In this document: piece after piece, positions 19,194-26,433 of the stretch
Layout of the letters: every line of letters starts with the position of its first letter
How positions within the stretch are numbered: position 1 is the first letter of the stretch
Assembly (NCBI RefSeq): GCF_001042715.1
Contig: NZ_CP009687.1
Location: 3,525,418 to 3,589,417, forward strand
Direction: 5' to 3'
DNA: 64,000 nucleotides
DNA from: Clostridium aceticum
GTDB lineage: Bacteria > Bacillota > Clostridia > Peptostreptococcales > Natronincolaceae
Translations under genes and position numbers: made by a program
Notes under the pieces: model-generated
Databases searched by the model: none
Seen by the model: the letters and a program-made list of their open reading frames with translations, nothing else
Told to the model about the DNA's origin: nothing

Positions 19194-20494
19194 ATTTTTT
19201 GGCCTCCTTCTATTAAACTACCATTTTCCACAACGATATTTCCTTCTACAATCGTATACTTTACTTTTCCTTTTACCTTTTTCCCATGAAACGGTGTATT
19301 CTTTGCCTTTGAAACAAACTGGTTTTTATCTATGCTATAGAGCTCCTCAGGATCTATGATGGTGATGTCTGCCATTTTTCCAATACCTAAAGTTCCTCTG
19401 TCTATTCCCAATAATTTTGCAGGATTACTGCTCATCAATTCAATCATCTGCATTGGTGTTAAAATTCCTTCCTCTACTAACTCTGTTATAGTTAAAGCCA
19501 CAGCAGTTTCAAGCCCCACAATTCCAAAGGCCGCCTTCTCATAAGAAGTATTTTTATCTTTTTCGTGGTGGGGTGCATGGTCCGTAGCAATCATATCTAT
19601 GGTTCCATTTCTTAATGCTTCTTTGATGGCCTCTACATCCTCTTGGCTTCTTAATGGGGGGTTCATCTTGGTATTGGTATCCTCTGCTGTCACTACTTCT
19701 TCTGTCAGAGCAAAGTGGTGGGGACATACCTCTGCTGTCACAAACACCCCTTCCTCCTTTCCTTTTTTAAGGATTTCTACTGTTCCTTTTGTACTAATAT
19801 GGCAAAGATGAAGTTTGGCACCTCTATCTTTTGCCAGTGCAATATCTCTGGCAGCAATTACTTCTTCAGAAGCACCAGGTATTCCTTGAATCCCCAACTC
19901 CCTAGAGCGCTTTCCCTCATTCATCGCCCCTTGACCTGCAAGAGCATGATCCTCACAATGAGAAAACACTGGTATATTTAATTCTGCCGCCAATTTTAAT
20001 GCTTCCCCCATAAGGAGGGGATTCATCACCGTCTTACCATCTTCACTAATGCCGCATATTCCTTTTTGCACCATTTCTTTTATCTCTGCTAATTCTTCCC
20101 CTAACTGTCCTTTTGTTATGGTCCCTATAGGAAGCACCTTCACCACAGCCTCTTTAGAAGCCTTATCAAAGATAAAATCTACAATCTCAATGCTATCTAT
20201 CACAGGGTTTGTATTAGGCATACAGCATATGGTGGTAAATCCCCCAGTCGCTGCACTTTTGCTCCCTGTTTCTATGGTTTCTTTATACTCAAATCCAGGT
20301 TCTCTTAAATGTACATGTACATCAATCAGACCCGGCACTACCCAGCAACCTTTAGCATCAACTATCTTCTGCGCTGTCACCTCTATGTTTTTTGCGACAG
20401 CAGCAATCTTGTGGTCCTTTATAAGTACATCCTTCACTTCATCAATATTTGCTATTGGATCTATCACCCTACCATTTTTTATCAGTAAACTCAT
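19190..20494 (-). CDS. pyrC: Dihydroorotase
   Basis: Zinc amidohydrolase that closes carbamoyl aspartate to dihydroorotate. It is 434 aa and of the class I type. Zinc ligands are in DVHVHLREPG (residues about 57-66), SHCEDH, HLCHIST and ATDHAPHH. An in-frame GTG at 20503 overlaps the SD, so the ATG at 20494 (AAAGGAG, 8 bases) is preferred. It is the first full-length gene of the pyr operon, directly behind a PyrR-type leader. The preceding pathway gene pyrB (aspartate carbamoyltransferase) is absent from this operon and must be elsewhere. Confidence 0.95.
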   Translation of the reverse strand: MSLLIKNGRVIDPIANIDEVKDVLIKDHKIAAVAKNIEVTAQKIVDAKGCWVVPGLIDVHVHLREPGFEYKETIETGSKSAATGGFTTICCMPNTNPVIDSIEIVDFIFDKASKEAVVKVLPIGTITKGQLGEELAEIKEMVQKGICGISEDGKTVMNPLLMGEALKLAAELNIPVFSHCEDHALAGQGAMNEGKRSRELGIQGIPGASEEVIAARDIALAKDRGAKLHLCHISTKGTVEILKKGKEEGVFVTAEVCPHHFALTEEVVTAEDTNTKMNPPLRSQEDVEAIKEALRNGTIDMIATDHAPHHEKDKNTSYEKAAFGIVGLETAVALTITELVEEGILTPMQMIELMSSNPAKLLGIDRGTLGIGKMADITIIDPEELYSIDKNQFVSKAKNTPFHGKKVKGKVKYTIVEGNIVVENGSLIEGGQKI

Positions 20495-20565
20495 TTTAAA
20501 CACTCCTTTGGTTTTTCTTACTTTTATTTATCTTAACCAGAATTCTAAATAAAAAGGCAAGTGCA

Positions 20566-20620
20566 CAACAAAAAGGACAATAAAGAGATTATTATCTTAC
20601 CAATAATCTTTTTATTGCCC
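20566..20620 (-). terminator. pyr operon leader terminator (attenuator)
   Basis: On the minus strand GGGCAATAAAAAGATTATT and AATAATCTCTTTATTGTCC pair over 19 positions with one mismatch around an 8-base loop, followed by TTTTTGTT. It lies about 70 bases before pyrC. The leader ORF runs through the whole first arm and loop, and its stop codon sits where the second arm begins. A terminating ribosome would therefore prevent the hairpin. Confidence 0.88.
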
Positions 20621-20765
20621 TTAATTTACTTAAGCATATATAAAAATAAGAAATAGCAACAGCAACACAAAATGGTTTGTTTTGTGCTTTTTTCCTAGTG
20701 GTACTGTCTAATTTTTTAGCTTCCTGTAATACTGCATCACAAAAAAGTCCAAATGTATAAGTCAT
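20592..20765 (-). CDS. pyr leader ORF, 57 codons
   Basis: A short ORF inside the pyr leader: ATG at 20765, SD AAAGGA 9 bases upstream, stop TAA at 20592-20594. The product starts MTYTFGLFCDAVLQEAKKLD and has an apolar run PFCVAVAISYFYICL followed by a basic tail. The SD is the 3' arm of the PyrR-type hairpin, and the last codons form the first arm of the terminator. That placement suggests a regulatory leader peptide: translation should block termination, and PyrR bound upstream should block translation. It may instead encode a small membrane peptide with its own role. The position strongly supports translation, but expression is unproven. Confidence 0.6.
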   Translation of the reverse strand: MTYTFGLFCDAVLQEAKKLDSTTRKKAQNKPFCVAVAISYFYICLSKLRAIKRLLVR

Positions 20766-20775
20766 TTTTACTCAT

Positions 20776-20806
20776 CCTTTCTGGTCTCACAGGACCAATT
20801 TAAAGG
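20776..20806 (-). promoter_or_regulatory. PyrR-type RNA-binding hairpin
   Basis: The minus strand reads CCTTT-AAAT-TGGTC-CTGTGA-GACCA-GA-AAAGG. It is a two-part stem with an internal bulge and the loop segment TCCTGTGAG, matching the PyrR binding-loop consensus UCCNGNGAG. The lower stem pairs CCTTT with AAAGG, which is the SD of the leader ORF. UMP-bound PyrR should stabilise this stem. No pyrR gene is in the window. Confidence 0.8.
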
Positions 20807-20831
20807 TTTCTATTACCTTGCATTTTAATGT

Positions 20832-20860
20832 ATGTTATCATATCCTTATCTGACTGTCAA
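20832..20860 (-). promoter_or_regulatory. Promoter of the pyr operon
   Basis: A perfect TTGACA (20855-20860), 17-base spacer and TAACAT (20832-20837) with an extended TG. The start point would fall near 20825, about 20 bases before the PyrR-type hairpin. Confidence 0.75.
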
Positions 20861-20869
20861 TGTAAAAAT

Positions 20870-21681
20870 TTAGTATTCTTTTAATATTTCCTTCAAATTA
20901 TTTCTTGAAATCAAGGCTTTCATCACTGGTCGAACTTCTAAAATAAAAGATGTATCAATGTCTTTTAACAAATTAAAATAATACGGAAAATGTATCTTGC
21001 CTTCCCCGATCACTTGATGATCCTGTGTGCCGTTATGATCATGAATATGACAGTTTCCTATATAGCTTAAATTTTTCAAGAAAAAGGCTTCATTCTCTTG
21101 TTGCCCATAAGAATGACCTATATCCCATGTAAGGTAGAGATTTCCTTGAGGCAGTAGTTCCTCTAATACACTCTTTACCATATCATTAAATTTTCCTACA
21201 TTTTCAACACAGGGCATAATTTTGCCGATGGCATAATCTCTCAGTTCTATAAGACTTTCCTTTAACAGCTCTGCAAAATCATCTGCAAAGATATGCTGTA
21301 GATAGATCTTTTTATCTGTCTGAGTAAAGCATACAGAGTCTCCGCAGTGGAAGGTGATTTTTCTACCTCCTATTTCTGCAGCAAAATCAATACATTCCTT
21401 TAATCGCGCTAATCCTGCTTTTCGAACTACAGAATGGAGATGGTACAGAGGAATGTCCTCTGGAGCATGAAAGCTCAAGGTAATTCCTTCTTTCTCTACT
21501 ATTTTCTTAATTTCCCCTCTTTGCTGCTGATCATACTTCTCTGGAAAAAAGCAGGGACATTTAAGTTGATCTCTATAGCAGAGAACTCATTGTTTTTAGC
21601 AAATTCTATGGCTGTAAAAATACTTTCTTCTCCTAAAGTTGCGGCATAACCTATTCTACTTAATATATTTTCACCCTTCAC
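20870..21681 (-). pseudogene. Sugar-phosphate isomerase/epimerase-like gene split by a frameshift
   Basis: Two ORFs make one TIM-barrel (xylose isomerase-like/AP endonuclease 2) protein of about 270 aa. The first part, from GTG 21681, reads SRIGYAATLGEESIF to NLNVPAFF. The second continues in the -1 frame as PEKYDQQQRGEIKKIVEKEG and on to LSFHAPEDIPLYHLH. Metal-ligand-like stretches follow: KITFHCGD, PCVENVG, LTWDIGHSYG and NCHIHDHNG. The break is at a T6C run (21544-21550). One added T restores the frame, and TTTTTTC is also a classical -1 slippery heptamer. So it is a recent pseudogene, a homopolymer sequencing error, or a programmed frameshift. The substrate is unknown. Confidence 0.75.
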
Positions 21682-21711
21682 CCATCCATCACTCCTAATA
21701 ATATACTATTT

Positions 21712-21828
21712 TCATTAGCGTTAACCTAAACCATAATTTGTCATCCTTATTCCAAGATCCTTCGCTACGCTCAGGAAGACAATTCGACAAAATTTTGGAA
21801 ATAATTGTATTAAGTTAACGTTTATGAT
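21712..21828. repeat. Family-A dispersed repeat
   Basis: Starts TTCATTAGCGTTAACCTAAA and ends TATTAAGTTAACGTTTATGA. The core has TTGTCATCC and GATCCTTCGCTACGCTCAGG. It lies between the isomerase pseudogene and the terminator of the serA operon. Confidence 0.8.
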
Positions 21829-21848
21829 ACTATTTTATAAATAAGCAA

Positions 21849-21903
21849 CTAAAAAGCTTAACAAAATATATAGCCCCCAAAAGGGTATATTTTGTTAAGC
21901 TAT
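21849..21903 (-). terminator. Terminator of the serA operon
   Basis: AGCTTAACAAAATATA and TATATTTTGTTAAGCT form a 16-base perfect stem, followed on the minus strand by TTTTTAG. It lies 9 bases after the dehydrogenase stop codon. Confidence 0.85.
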
Positions 21904-21911
21904 AATTATTT

Positions 21912-22991
21912 TTAACTTAATAAACCCTTTAATTTTTCACAGATAGCATCCCCTACTTCATGGGTTTTCGCACTTCCCTTTAAGTCAGGAGTAAGACTTT
22001 TTCCCTCCAAAAGCACCTGTGTAATCGCTTCAATGATTGCTTCTGTATCTTCATCCTCCAGTAGGAAGTCCAGCATCATTTTCACTGTCCAAACCATCGC
22101 AATAGGATTCGCCATTCCCTTATCTTTTATATCAGGAGCTGATCCATGTACTGGTTCAAACATTGAAGGGAATTCTTTTTCTAAGTTTAGATTGGCACTG
22201 GCGGCAAAACCTAGTCCCCCCTGTAGTGCTGCCCCTAAGTCGGTAATGATATCTCCAAACAAATTAGAAGCCACCAGTACATCAAAGCTTTCTGGTCTTT
22301 GAAGGAAGTACATGGATACAGCATCTACATGATTGGTTTCTGTTGCGATTTCTGGATAATTTGCAGCGATTTCTTTAAAGATTTTATCCCAGAAAACCAT
22401 ACTATAATTTAGAGCATTAGATTTAGTAACATTGGTTACTTTATTAAATTTATTTCGTTTTTGAGCCACTTTAAAAGCATAATCCATTACTTTTTCAGTA
22501 TTTTTTCTAGTAAATACTGCTGTTTGTATAGCCGTTTCCTCTGGTCTGTCTGGGAAACGAATTCCACCTACACCTGAGTATTCACCTTCAACATTTTCTC
22601 GGATTACAACAAAATCAATATCCTCTGGACCCTTATCCTTCAAAGGACAAGGTGCTCCCGGTAAAAGCTTTATTGGTCTTAAATTAATGTATTGATTAAA
22701 CTCTTGGCGAATTTTCAGTAGCAATCCATGAAGCGAGATATGATCTGCCACTGAAGGATATCCCACTGCCCCCAGAAGAATAGCGTCAAAACCCTTTAGT
22801 ACTTCTATACCATCTACATCCATCATATTTCCTGTTTTCAGATAATATTCGCATCCCCACGGAAAGTATGTATATTCAAACTGAATATTTCCTTTAATGG
22901 CAGCAAAGGCATCTAAAACCTTTACTCCCTCCGCTGTAACTTCGTTACCAATGCCATCCCCTGGTATAACGGCTATTTTAAGTGTCTTCAT
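21912..22991 (-). CDS. Tartrate/D-malate dehydrogenase-like decarboxylating dehydrogenase
   Basis: A 359-aa member of the beta-decarboxylating dehydrogenases (isopropylmalate/isocitrate/tartrate/D-malate). It shows IAVIPGDGIGNEV at the start, the substrate segment YINLRPIKLLPG, DFVVIRENVEGEYSGVGG, the Lys in NVTKSNALNYS, the metal-binding Asp in SNLFGDIITDLGA, and PVHGSAPDI for NAD binding. The combination of DHISLHGLLLKIR with these blocks points to the tartrate/D-malate subgroup rather than LeuB, but specificity cannot be settled by eye. It follows serA by 21 bases with a GAGGGAGG SD, so it shares the serine T-box. A role with a 2-hydroxyacid made around serine metabolism is possible. Confidence 0.8.
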   Translation of the reverse strand: MKTLKIAVIPGDGIGNEVTAEGVKVLDAFAAIKGNIQFEYTYFPWGCEYYLKTGNMMDVDGIEVLKGFDAILLGAVGYPSVADHISLHGLLLKIRQEFNQYINLRPIKLLPGAPCPLKDKGPEDIDFVVIRENVEGEYSGVGGIRFPDRPEETAIQTAVFTRKNTEKVMDYAFKVAQKRNKFNKVTNVTKSNALNYSMVFWDKIFKEIAANYPEIATETNHVDAVSMYFLQRPESFDVLVASNLFGDIITDLGAALQGGLGFAASANLNLEKEFPSMFEPVHGSAPDIKDKGMANPIAMVWTVKMMLDFLLEDEDTEAIIEAITQVLLEGKSLTPDLKGSAKTHEVGDAICEKLKGLLS

Positions 22992-23012
22992 TCTACGTCC
23001 TCCCTCTTCACT

Positions 23013-24596
23013 CTACAATTTTAAGAAATTGATCTTTAAAATACCTTCTACATTGCCAATAAGGTTTAAGGTTTCTTTTTTCACATCTGAATCAACTGTT
23101 AAGAACATCATCGCCTGTTGTACTTTAAAATTTCTGCTTACCTGCATTGTGGCGATATTTACTTTGCTTGCTCCCAATAGGGTTCCGATCTGCCCAATCA
23201 TACCGGGCTTGTCCATATTATTTGCTACCAACATATAAGGTGTAGGGGTTACATCAAACTCAAAACCATTCACATCTACAATCCTTAAATCCCTTTTAGC
23301 AAATACTGTTCCTGCTGTTGTAAAAGTCTTATCCTTAGATACGATATTTAGTCGAATCAAGTTCATATGAGAACCATTTACTGTTTTCTTGCTTTCTGTA
23401 ACGCTAATGCCTCTATTTTGTGCAATCAATCTGGCATTTACATAGTTTACTCTTTCCTTTAGAATCGGTTCAAAAATTCCCTTTAATACTGCCAAAGTTA
23501 CTGCTGTTGTTTCCATCTCAGCTACTGTACCACTATAAATAATCTCTATCCTTTCAATAGCATCCTTCTCCAATTGATGATATAACTTTCCTAAAACCTC
23601 TCCTAATTGCAGATAAGCCGTTAATGCTTCTAGTTCTTGATGCTGCAAAGTAGGAAGATTCACGGCATTTGGTACCATTTCTCCCTTCAATGCACTTATT
23701 ACTTCATGAGCAATGGTCACTCCTACATTGTTTTGTGCCTCCACTGTATCTGCTCCTAAGTGAGGGGTAATAATTACATTATCCAAGTCCAGTAAAGGTG
23801 ATGTGGTATTTGGCTCATCTACTAGTACGTCTATACCTGCACTGGCTACAATACCTTCTTTAATTCCCCACACTAAACCATCTTCGCTAATGATTCCACC
23901 TCTAGCACAGTTTACTACCCGTACACCTTTTTTAGCAGCTTTAAACTCTTTTTCTCCAATCATTCCTAACGTTTCTTCAGTTTTTGGCGTATGTACTGTG
24001 ATAAAATCAGCTTCTTTTACTAAATCCTCTAGCTTTTCTTTTTTCTCTACCCCAAACTTTTCAAATCGTTCATCAGTAATGTAGGGATCATAAGCGATCA
24101 CCTTCATACCAAAAGATTGCATCCTTGTTGCTACTAAAGAACCTATTCTTCCTAAACCTATCACACCTAAGGTTTTTCCCAACAACTCTACTCCCTTAAA
24201 ACCACTTCGATCCCAATTTCTATTTTTAATAAAAGTATTGGCTTGTGGTATATTTCTACAAGATGCTATCAAAAGACCTATAGTATGTTCTGCTGCAGAT
24301 ACTGTATTGGCTTCCGGCGTATTTACTACGATGATACCCCTTTTCGTAGCCCCCTCCATATCAATATTATCTACACCATTACCTGCCCTGCCTACTACCT
24401 TTAGATTTGTAGCATGTTGATAAAACTCCTCATTAATTTTGGTAACACTTCGAACAACAATAGCGTCATAATTTTTTATAATAGTTAATAATTTATCTCT
24501 TTCAATGCCTAATTCCACATCTACATGCATTCCTGATGCTTTAAGTGCCTCGATCCCTTTTTCAGCAATCTTTTCTGTCACTAATATTTTATTCAT
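23013..24596 (-). CDS. serA: D-3-phosphoglycerate dehydrogenase
   Basis: First enzyme of serine synthesis. It oxidises 3-phosphoglycerate with NAD. The 527-aa long form has the NAD-binding GVIGLGRIGSLV, catalytic Arg in VVNCARGGII, Glu in DVLVDEPN and His in ITPHLGADT. An intervening ASB domain (about 320-450) and a C-terminal ACT domain (LVANNMDKPGMIGQIG) follow, which usually give serine feedback. A longer reading frame into the leader is an artefact: the ATG at 24596 has AAGGAGG 8 bases upstream. Expression is controlled by the T-box directly upstream. serB and serC are not adjacent. Confidence 0.96.
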   Translation of the reverse strand: MNKILVTEKIAEKGIEALKASGMHVDVELGIERDKLLTIIKNYDAIVVRSVTKINEEFYQHATNLKVVGRAGNGVDNIDMEGATKRGIIVVNTPEANTVSAAEHTIGLLIASCRNIPQANTFIKNRNWDRSGFKGVELLGKTLGVIGLGRIGSLVATRMQSFGMKVIAYDPYITDERFEKFGVEKKEKLEDLVKEADFITVHTPKTEETLGMIGEKEFKAAKKGVRVVNCARGGIISEDGLVWGIKEGIVASAGIDVLVDEPNTTSPLLDLDNVIITPHLGADTVEAQNNVGVTIAHEVISALKGEMVPNAVNLPTLQHQELEALTAYLQLGEVLGKLYHQLEKDAIERIEIIYSGTVAEMETTAVTLAVLKGIFEPILKERVNYVNARLIAQNRGISVTESKKTVNGSHMNLIRLNIVSKDKTFTTAGTVFAKRDLRIVDVNGFEFDVTPTPYMLVANNMDKPGMIGQIGTLLGASKVNIATMQVSRNFKVQQAMMFLTVDSDVKKETLNLIGNVEGILKINFLKL

Positions 24597-24621
24597 AAGA
24601 AATTCCTCCTTATTTTTCATG

Positions 24622-24852
24622 ATAATAATAAAAGCCCCCGTACTTGGCGTAATAAGCCAAGGACGAGAGCTATACTCACGTGGTGCCACCTTGTTTTGTC
24701 ATAGACTATGACCTTCTATTAGATAACGGTATCAACCGGATCGGGTTCTTATTCCCCGTCTGCTTAAGAGTGGATTCAACAGTTTCCAGTACCAATTTCC
24801 ACCAACCATTGGCTCTCTATCACCTTGTGTCTGTTTACTATTCTCTTTCATT
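24622..24852 (-). promoter_or_regulatory. T-box riboswitch, probably tRNA-Ser specific
   Basis: The conserved T-box AGGTGGCACCACGTG is at 24677-24691 (minus strand). A strong terminator follows, AGCTCTCGTCCTTGGC with GCCAAGTACGGGGGCT and then TTTTATTATT. Upstream is a stem I whose base pairs AAGAG with CTCTT, with an AGTA S-turn on its 5' side. The specifier position reads GAA-TCC-AC, giving the serine codon UCC, which agrees with the serA gene it controls. Uncharged tRNA-Ser should favour the antiterminator and so serA transcription. Confidence 0.9.
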
Positions 24853-24892
24853 GCATTTATATAAGTATGTAGTTCATATAATATTAATGTCT

Positions 24893-24921
24893 ATCCTACT
24901 ATGATTAAAGACTTTTGTCAA
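24893..24921 (-). promoter_or_regulatory. Promoter of the serA T-box leader
   Basis: TTGACA (24916-24921), a 17-base spacer and TAGGAT (24893-24898) on the minus strand. The transcript would begin about 35 bases before stem I of the T-box. Confidence 0.65.
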
Positions 24922-24987
24922 TAATTTTTTATTTTTATTCTTAGAACTTTTTTGTTTATTTTAAATTTTACTACATTTCCTCTAAAT

Positions 24988-25100
24988 ATAGATGTGTGCT
25001 TCTAAGGTTGAGTTTTAATATACACGATCTATGGTTTCCCTCAAAACTATGGCCGCAAATGTAGCCCTTAATATATTAAAACTTAGGGGAACATATCTAT
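24988..25100. repeat. Family-C dispersed repeat (C1)
   Basis: About 113 bases with inverted ends ATAGATGTGTGCTTCTAA and TTAGGGGAACATATCTAT and inner complementary segments AGTTTTAATATA and TATATTAAAACT. An inverted copy is at 35721. It lies in the divergent gap between the serA leader and the chromate transporter genes. Confidence 0.8.
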
Positions 25101-25184
25101 AAAATTATATGCTATATATGCTATAATGATACGGAAGATCATAGGCATCTTTAGACTCAAATATTAAGGGGATGACAGCAGGAT

Positions 25185-25730
25185 ATGAAAGAACTTTGGC
25201 AACTCTACATGATTTTTTTCCGCATGGGAGCATTTACCTTTGGAGGGGGCTATGCCATGCTTCCTATCTTACAGAAAGAGATTGTAGAGGAAAGAAATTG
25301 GGCTACAGATGAAGAAATTATTGATTGTTATGCTATTGGGCAGTGTACACCTGGTATTATTGCTGTTAACACAGCAACCTTTATCGGCTATAGACAAAAA
25401 GGTCTCCTAGGGGGGATCATTGCCACACTTGGGATGGTTTCTCCTTCTATCGTTATCATCACCACCATCGCTACGTTTTTTCAACGCTTTCAAGATTATG
25501 CAATTGTTCAGCATGCCTTTGGAGGAATTCGTGTTGTAGTTGTCGCCTTAATTGTGCAGGCAGTAATCAAAATGTGGCAGCAATCCATAAAAAATTGGTT
25601 TGGTATAGGCTTATTCGCCCTTTCCTTTTTCCTGATTATCTTTATAAAACTTTCCCCTATTTTTATTGTAATTATCGCAGCTATATCAGGGTGTGTTCTT
25701 AGAACAAAAAAAGAGGTGACTTCTCCATGA
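25185..25730 (+). CDS. chrA1: Chromate transporter (CHR), half-size, first subunit
   Basis: A 181-aa, highly hydrophobic protein with the CHR-family opening FFRMGAFTFGGGYAMLPI, the block IGQCTPGIIAVNTATFIGY, and about five or six predicted membrane spans. Half-size CHR proteins occur as adjacent pairs that insert in opposite orientation and act together as one anion carrier, exporting chromate or importing sulfate-like anions. The physiological substrate is uncertain. The start follows AAGGGGATGACAGCAGG, and the stop overlaps the next gene by four bases (ATGA). Confidence 0.9.
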   Translation: MKELWQLYMIFFRMGAFTFGGGYAMLPILQKEIVEERNWATDEEIIDCYAIGQCTPGIIAVNTATFIGYRQKGLLGGIIATLGMVSPSIVIITTIATFFQRFQDYAIVQHAFGGIRVVVVALIVQAVIKMWQQSIKNWFGIGLFALSFFLIIFIKLSPIFIVIIAAISGCVLRTKKEVTSP

Positions 25731-26290
25731 TTTATGTTGAATTATTTTTAGAGTTTTTTAAAATAGGTATGTTTTCTATAGGTGGAGGGCTTGCTACTTT
25801 ACCCTTTCTTTATCAGATGGTGGATAAGTACGGTTGGATTTCTTCTGATGATTTGCTTAACATGATTGCAGTAGCAGAGTCGACACCAGGACCGATAGGT
25901 ATTAATATCGCCACCTTTGTAGGTTATAAAGCTGGTAATATTCTGGGAGGAATCATTGCAACTTTAGGAATTATTACACCTGCCATTATCATCATCTCCC
26001 TCATCGTACATTATTTCATGAAGTTTAATGAAAATCCTATTGTACAGTCTGGGTTTAAAGGTATTAGACCAGCAGTTGTAGGTCTCATTGGAGCTGCTGG
26101 ATTCGAAGTGGCAAGAACTGCTTTATTTGACATGCATCATTATAAAAGTACCCATAATATTTTATATCTCTTTGATTATAAAGCAATACTACTATTTGCA
26201 ATCATGCTGTTTGCTATAAACAAATACAAAAAACATCCTATTCTCTATATCATCGCTTCAGCTATTATTGGTATCTTATTTAAATATTAA
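25727..26290 (+). CDS. chrA2: Chromate transporter (CHR), half-size, second subunit
   Basis: A 187-aa partner of the preceding gene. It repeats the family plan (FKIGMFSIGGGLATLPFL; AVAESTPGPIGINIATFVGY) but is clearly diverged from it, as expected for a heteromeric pair. Several membrane spans are evident, with a more polar stretch near residues 130-150 before the last spans. Its ATG lies within the stop of the first gene, so translation is coupled. A family-A repeat begins directly after the stop and may act as the transcript end. Confidence 0.9.
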   Translation: MIYVELFLEFFKIGMFSIGGGLATLPFLYQMVDKYGWISSDDLLNMIAVAESTPGPIGINIATFVGYKAGNILGGIIATLGIITPAIIIISLIVHYFMKFNENPIVQSGFKGIRPAVVGLIGAAGFEVARTALFDMHHYKSTHNILYLFDYKAILLFAIMLFAINKYKKHPILYIIASAIIGILFKY

Positions 26291-26291
26291 T

Positions 26292-26424
26292 TCATTAGCG
26301 TTAACTTAAACCATAATTTGTCATCCTGAGGGAAGCAAAGCGGAGCCCAAGGATCCTTCGCTACCCTCAAGGATGACAGTTCGAGAGAATTTTAGAGATA
26401 ATAAAGTTAAACTAGCGCTATGCA
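26292..26424. repeat. Family-A dispersed repeat
   Basis: Starts TCATTAGCGTTAACTTAAAC two bases after the chromate transporter stop and ends GTTAAACTAGCGCTATGCAT. The core TTGTCATCCTGAGG...CTCAAGGATGACAG is itself a near-perfect stem. It separates two convergent genes. Confidence 0.82.
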
Positions 26425-26433
26425 TCATGCATA

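Noticed and set aside
24597-24689. 31-codon N-terminal extension of serA
   Set aside because: It reads through the T-box terminator; the ATG at 24596 has a perfect SD and the known SerA start.
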